A stretch of DNA of 64,000 nt, taken from assembly GCA_027625915.1 (NCBI GenBank), contig JANTQA010000023.1:22692001-22756000 (forward strand), written 5' to 3'. The translations under genes were made by a program, and so were the position numbers. The notes under the pieces are model-generated. The model made no database searches. It was not told where the DNA came from and was given only the letters and a program-made list of their open reading frames with translations. Shown piece by piece: positions 60,871 to 64,000 of this stretch (the stretch's first letter is position 1; each line of letters begins with the position of its first letter). Source of the stretch: Anaeramoeba flamelloides (lineage: Eukaryota > Metamonada > Anaeramoebidae).

Positions 60871-62557
60871 TCCGAATTCCTAAATTTTAATATAGAAATT
60901 TAGTTAAAGACTCAAAAATAAATTGTTTACAGACTAAGATTAATAACTATGATGGATCCCCTTTTCTAAGAATATCAAAATAACAATATTATTATTATTT
61001 TTTAATATACTAGAATTATTAATTTTTTTTTAATTTAATAATCTAAAAATTATTTTTTTATTATTACTTTATTTACTAAATTTATTAAAGTTATCAAAAC
61101 AATTCAAAAAACAATATAATTAAAAGTCAGTTATTAAAAATTTATCTCCGAACAATACTCTTTCTTAAAAATACGCCGAAAACTCTAAAATACTTTATAA
61201 ACTGGAAAAATAGTAAGTATTAATCGAAATTGTTCTAGTAGTGTTCATTTAATATAAAACCTTCCAAATTAACTCCCATAATCTTCACATAATAATATAT
61301 TTTTTTCGCTGTTAAGGACTACGTTACCACCCTTGAGGGGGTTGATTAATTGTGTTATTTCACTTTCGCTTCTCAAAAAAAAATTTAACACCGAAGAAAT
61401 TGGACAAAAAAAAAAAAAAAAACTTTTTTTGTCAAAATTGGCTTTTATCAAGTCTATTTTTCTTTGTTATTCAATGAAAAGGAAAATTGATAATAACAAA
61501 AAAAATAATTGTAAAATAGGCCTTTTTGGGGATTTTCAAGTGTATTTCAAATTTGAGAACATTTCAAACTTGTAAAAGCAAATTTAAAAAATATATAGAA
61601 CAGCTCTAGAAAATAGTGTGAGTTCTGAAAGTTGAAATGAAAATTCTAAAATATTAAAATCAAAATTTGGCATGATCTAACAAGGTAAAAATTATGAAAA
61701 TTTCAAATTTTTTCTAAAAGAAATTCTACTTGGACAAATATTACTTGAATTGCATAACTTATTCAAGGGCAATTTTATGGATTATTTCACTGTTTTCACC
61801 TAAAAACGTTGTCCTTAAAGGGGAATAATCTTTGGTACACGAATTATATTTTTTTTGATTTAAATCTTGGAGGTGTGATAAATTTTGATTTTTCCGAGTG
61901 GGTGTAGGAATATTTCTTTTGTCACACAAAACATATTTATTGGCTTAAAAGAATATTGTGTCAGAGATATTGTTAAAATTTAAGTTTCTTTGGAAATTGA
62001 CCTTTGGCCAACACTTTGTTTACTATCCAACTTTGAAATTTACCCTTGAAAATGTTCTTAGATCTAAACAATCTTATTTTACTTATTATTCACTTCGTTT
62101 GCAAGTACAAAAGAGTTTTGGGAAATGATCTCAATATAATTCAATATTGGATGGTAACTTTTTGAAGAACAAAGTTATAAAATCGATTTTTATTTTTAAC
62201 AAAAAAGAGTATTCCAAGAAACAAGATATTATTGTGATCTCGATTTATATGTATTCTACTTTTTATTGTATGTGTGATGGGGTATGTTGAGTGGACTGAG
62301 AACCCTTAAAAGTTTGGACTATTACAGCACTAAAAAAAAAATAAATAGTCGAAATTGTATAACCTTTTCAAACTAAAATTTCCAAACTCAAATATTTTAC
62401 TTTTCATTCCCTTATCGAACCAAATTTTAATTGAAAAATACTTGTAACAATTTACAGATTACTCAATGTTGGGATTTAAAAATCTCTATGTCTCCTTTCT
62501 TAAAAAAGTTGTTCGAAAACGACAATATCATTTTTCGTCAATTTTGTTTTCAAAACA
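60871..62557. other. Spacer upstream of the kinase gene
   Basis: No gene recognised. The last few hundred bases presumably include the kinase promoter. Small open frames at 61.3-61.6 kb on both strands overlap each other and are not supported. Confidence 0.45.
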
Positions 62558-63558
62558 ATGATTCCCAAATTTTTTCACAAAATAAGCATAAAGAGCCTTT
62601 CGAAACAAAAACAAGTTGAAAAAACCTTTGACAATTCTTATCAAGTTCAAGAAAAGGTTGGGGAGTAATTGCAATCTTTCGATTTTTTTCTTCTTTTTTT
62701 CTTCGTTTTTTTTTAAACATTTTTCACATACTCACCTACCCTGTTTTTTTCCATACTTTTTTTCTGTTTCTGCTTTACACACGGTTTTCTCAAAGCGGAA
62801 CTTTTTCAGTTGTTAAGAAAGCAAAGCACAAACTCACAAACGAAATATATGCGGTCAAAATTTTAAAAAAGTCTCAGCTTACAAACCAGAAAAAATTAAT
62901 TGAAAACGAAATCGAAATCCTTGGTAATTTGGATCACCCAAACGTAATTAAAGTGAAGGAAATTTTTGATACCCCAAAGAAAATCTTTATTGTTATGGAA
63001 TAGTATTTGATCTTTTTTTTTTTTTTTTTTTTGCTTTTTTTTTCATGAAAGGAAGAACAATCGAGAACATTTTTTGATTTTTTTTTTGAATGCCCCTCTC
63101 TCGAACACAATTTCCTTTTTGTTTTTCACTTCTTCATTTTTTCCATAGCGTTTCAGGTGGTGAATTGTTTCAAAAATTGCAACAAGATGAAAAATTTTCT
63201 GAAAAACAAACATCAAAAATCATCAAAATGATCTTATTGGCTTTACAGTATCTCCACAAAAATCAAATTGTTCACCGAGATCTTAAAGTACAGAATTCTT
63301 CTCTTCATAATTTAGCTTTTTTTCTTTTTGTTTTTTTTTTTATAAAAGCATAAAAAACCTTTTAAAATTATTGGGATTGTTTTTTTTCTCTAAAAAATAG
63401 CCCGAAAATATACTGTACACAGAAGAAAACGACGAGATAATTGTTAAATTGACAGATTTTGGTTTATCGAAAATGATTTCAAAAGAAGATATGTTGACCA
63501 CAGCATGTGGGACACCATATTACGTTGCACCGGAAATTATTAAACGAGAACGTTATGG
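62558..63558 (+). CDS. CAMK-type serine/threonine protein kinase, N-terminal part (runs off the window)
   Basis: Exons 62558-62664, 62796-63002, 63149-63287 and 63401-63558 join in phase to 204 residues. The start is the first in-frame ATG after a stop. Kinase elements, in order: Gly-rich loop VGDGTFSVV (34-42), VAIK-type Lys57 in YAVKILKK, alpha-C Glu in ENEIEIL, hinge IVMEY, HRDLKPEN with catalytic Asp149, DFG at 170-172, activation segment TTACGTPYYVAPE. The HRDLKPENIL and CGTPYYVAPE pattern is typical of CaMKI/DCLK-like kinases. The last donor (63559) leaves the codon open. Subdomains IX-XI are not found in the remaining 440 nt, so the gene continues beyond the right edge or ends in a broken copy. 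Introns are 113-146 nt. Confidence 0.92.
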
Positions 63559-64000
63559 GTATATTTTTACTTTTTTCTTTTCCATTCACGACTTTTTTTA
63601 TCCTTTGGAGACCCTTTTCTCTTTTCTACTTTTGTTTGTGTCTGAGGTGGGATATTTCAAACAATCCCAAAGAACAATTCAAAAGAACAATTTTTTAATC
63701 TTGGATCCTTGTTATTATTGCAAATCAGTTGAATTCGATATTTTTAAACATTCTTACTCTGACAAATTAAAATTTTACCCCCAAATCTTCAGGACGATAT
63801 AAAACAAAACCAACTAAGAACGCCCTATGATTCAAAACATTGTGAAATTATGTCCTTTATCTCTTGATATCCAGAAAAACTATTAAATTTCAAAATTTTA
63901 GGAATTTCAAACTTTTCCTTGATCAGATTCTTAATCTGTACGTTGGTTCGGAAACCCAAAGAACAACCCAACCGTTTTTGATAAGACTTGATTTTTTCAA
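63559..64000. other. Beginning of kinase intron 4 or downstream sequence
   Basis: Starts with a GTATAT donor. No exon with kinase subdomain IX (DxWSxG) is visible up to the end of the window. Confidence 0.5.

Noticed and set aside
1-64000. tRNA, rRNA, CRISPR or virus-derived elements
   Set aside because: No tRNA-like cloverleaf with a GGTTCGA-type T loop, no rRNA, no spacer-repeat arrays, and no reverse transcriptase, capsid or integrase motifs were seen by eye.

Overview
The window is about 80% A+T eukaryotic DNA with GT-AG introns (mostly about 60-430 nt, two of several kb), long homopolymer runs, and TAA or TGA stops. The genes (heterotrimeric G-alpha, a verprolin/WIP-like WH2 protein, a USP4/11/15-like deubiquitinase, a CAMK-type kinase, eEF1B-gamma) fit a free-living amoeboid protist. 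An Anaeramoeba-like or amoebozoan genome is my guess, but the sequence alone does not prove it.

Layout. 1.46-3.58 kb (-): eEF1B-gamma in four exons, with near-identical box C/D snoRNAs in two of its introns. 3.6-10.2 kb: AT-rich spacer with two copies of a 200-bp Tc1/mariner-type MITE, an orphan coding remnant and a longer TIR repeat. 10.2-11.3 kb (-): intronless bZIP factor. 12.6-13.1 kb (+): two-exon orphan gene. 13.2-18.0 kb: MITEs, hairpins and a decayed gene segment. 18.0-24.75 kb (+): G-alpha in six exons, including a first exon that contributes only the ATG and a 4.7-kb intron. 25-41 kb: small coiled-coil and lysine-rich genes (-), several foldback repeats, and a PAS-domain gene or remnant (-). 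41.0-46.7 kb (+): DUSP-UBL-USP deubiquitinase whose 2.6-kb second intron is full of gene debris and a foldback element. 46.7-54 kb: repeats plus two poorly resolved small genes. 54.2-56.4 kb (+): WH2/Gly-rich/two-SH3 actin regulator. 56.4-62.5 kb: repeats. 62.56 kb to the right edge (+): protein kinase cut by the window.

The genes do not form an operon-like system. Several belong to signalling and cytoskeleton (G-alpha, WH2-SH3 protein, kinase, PAS protein). The most notable observation is the snoRNA pair. Its guide matches the universally conserved LSU rRNA peptidyl-transferase segment and predicts the same methylated G as yeast snR38. Yeast snR38 is also encoded in an eEF1B-gamma (TEF4) intron, so host gene and guide appear to have stayed together over a very large evolutionary distance.
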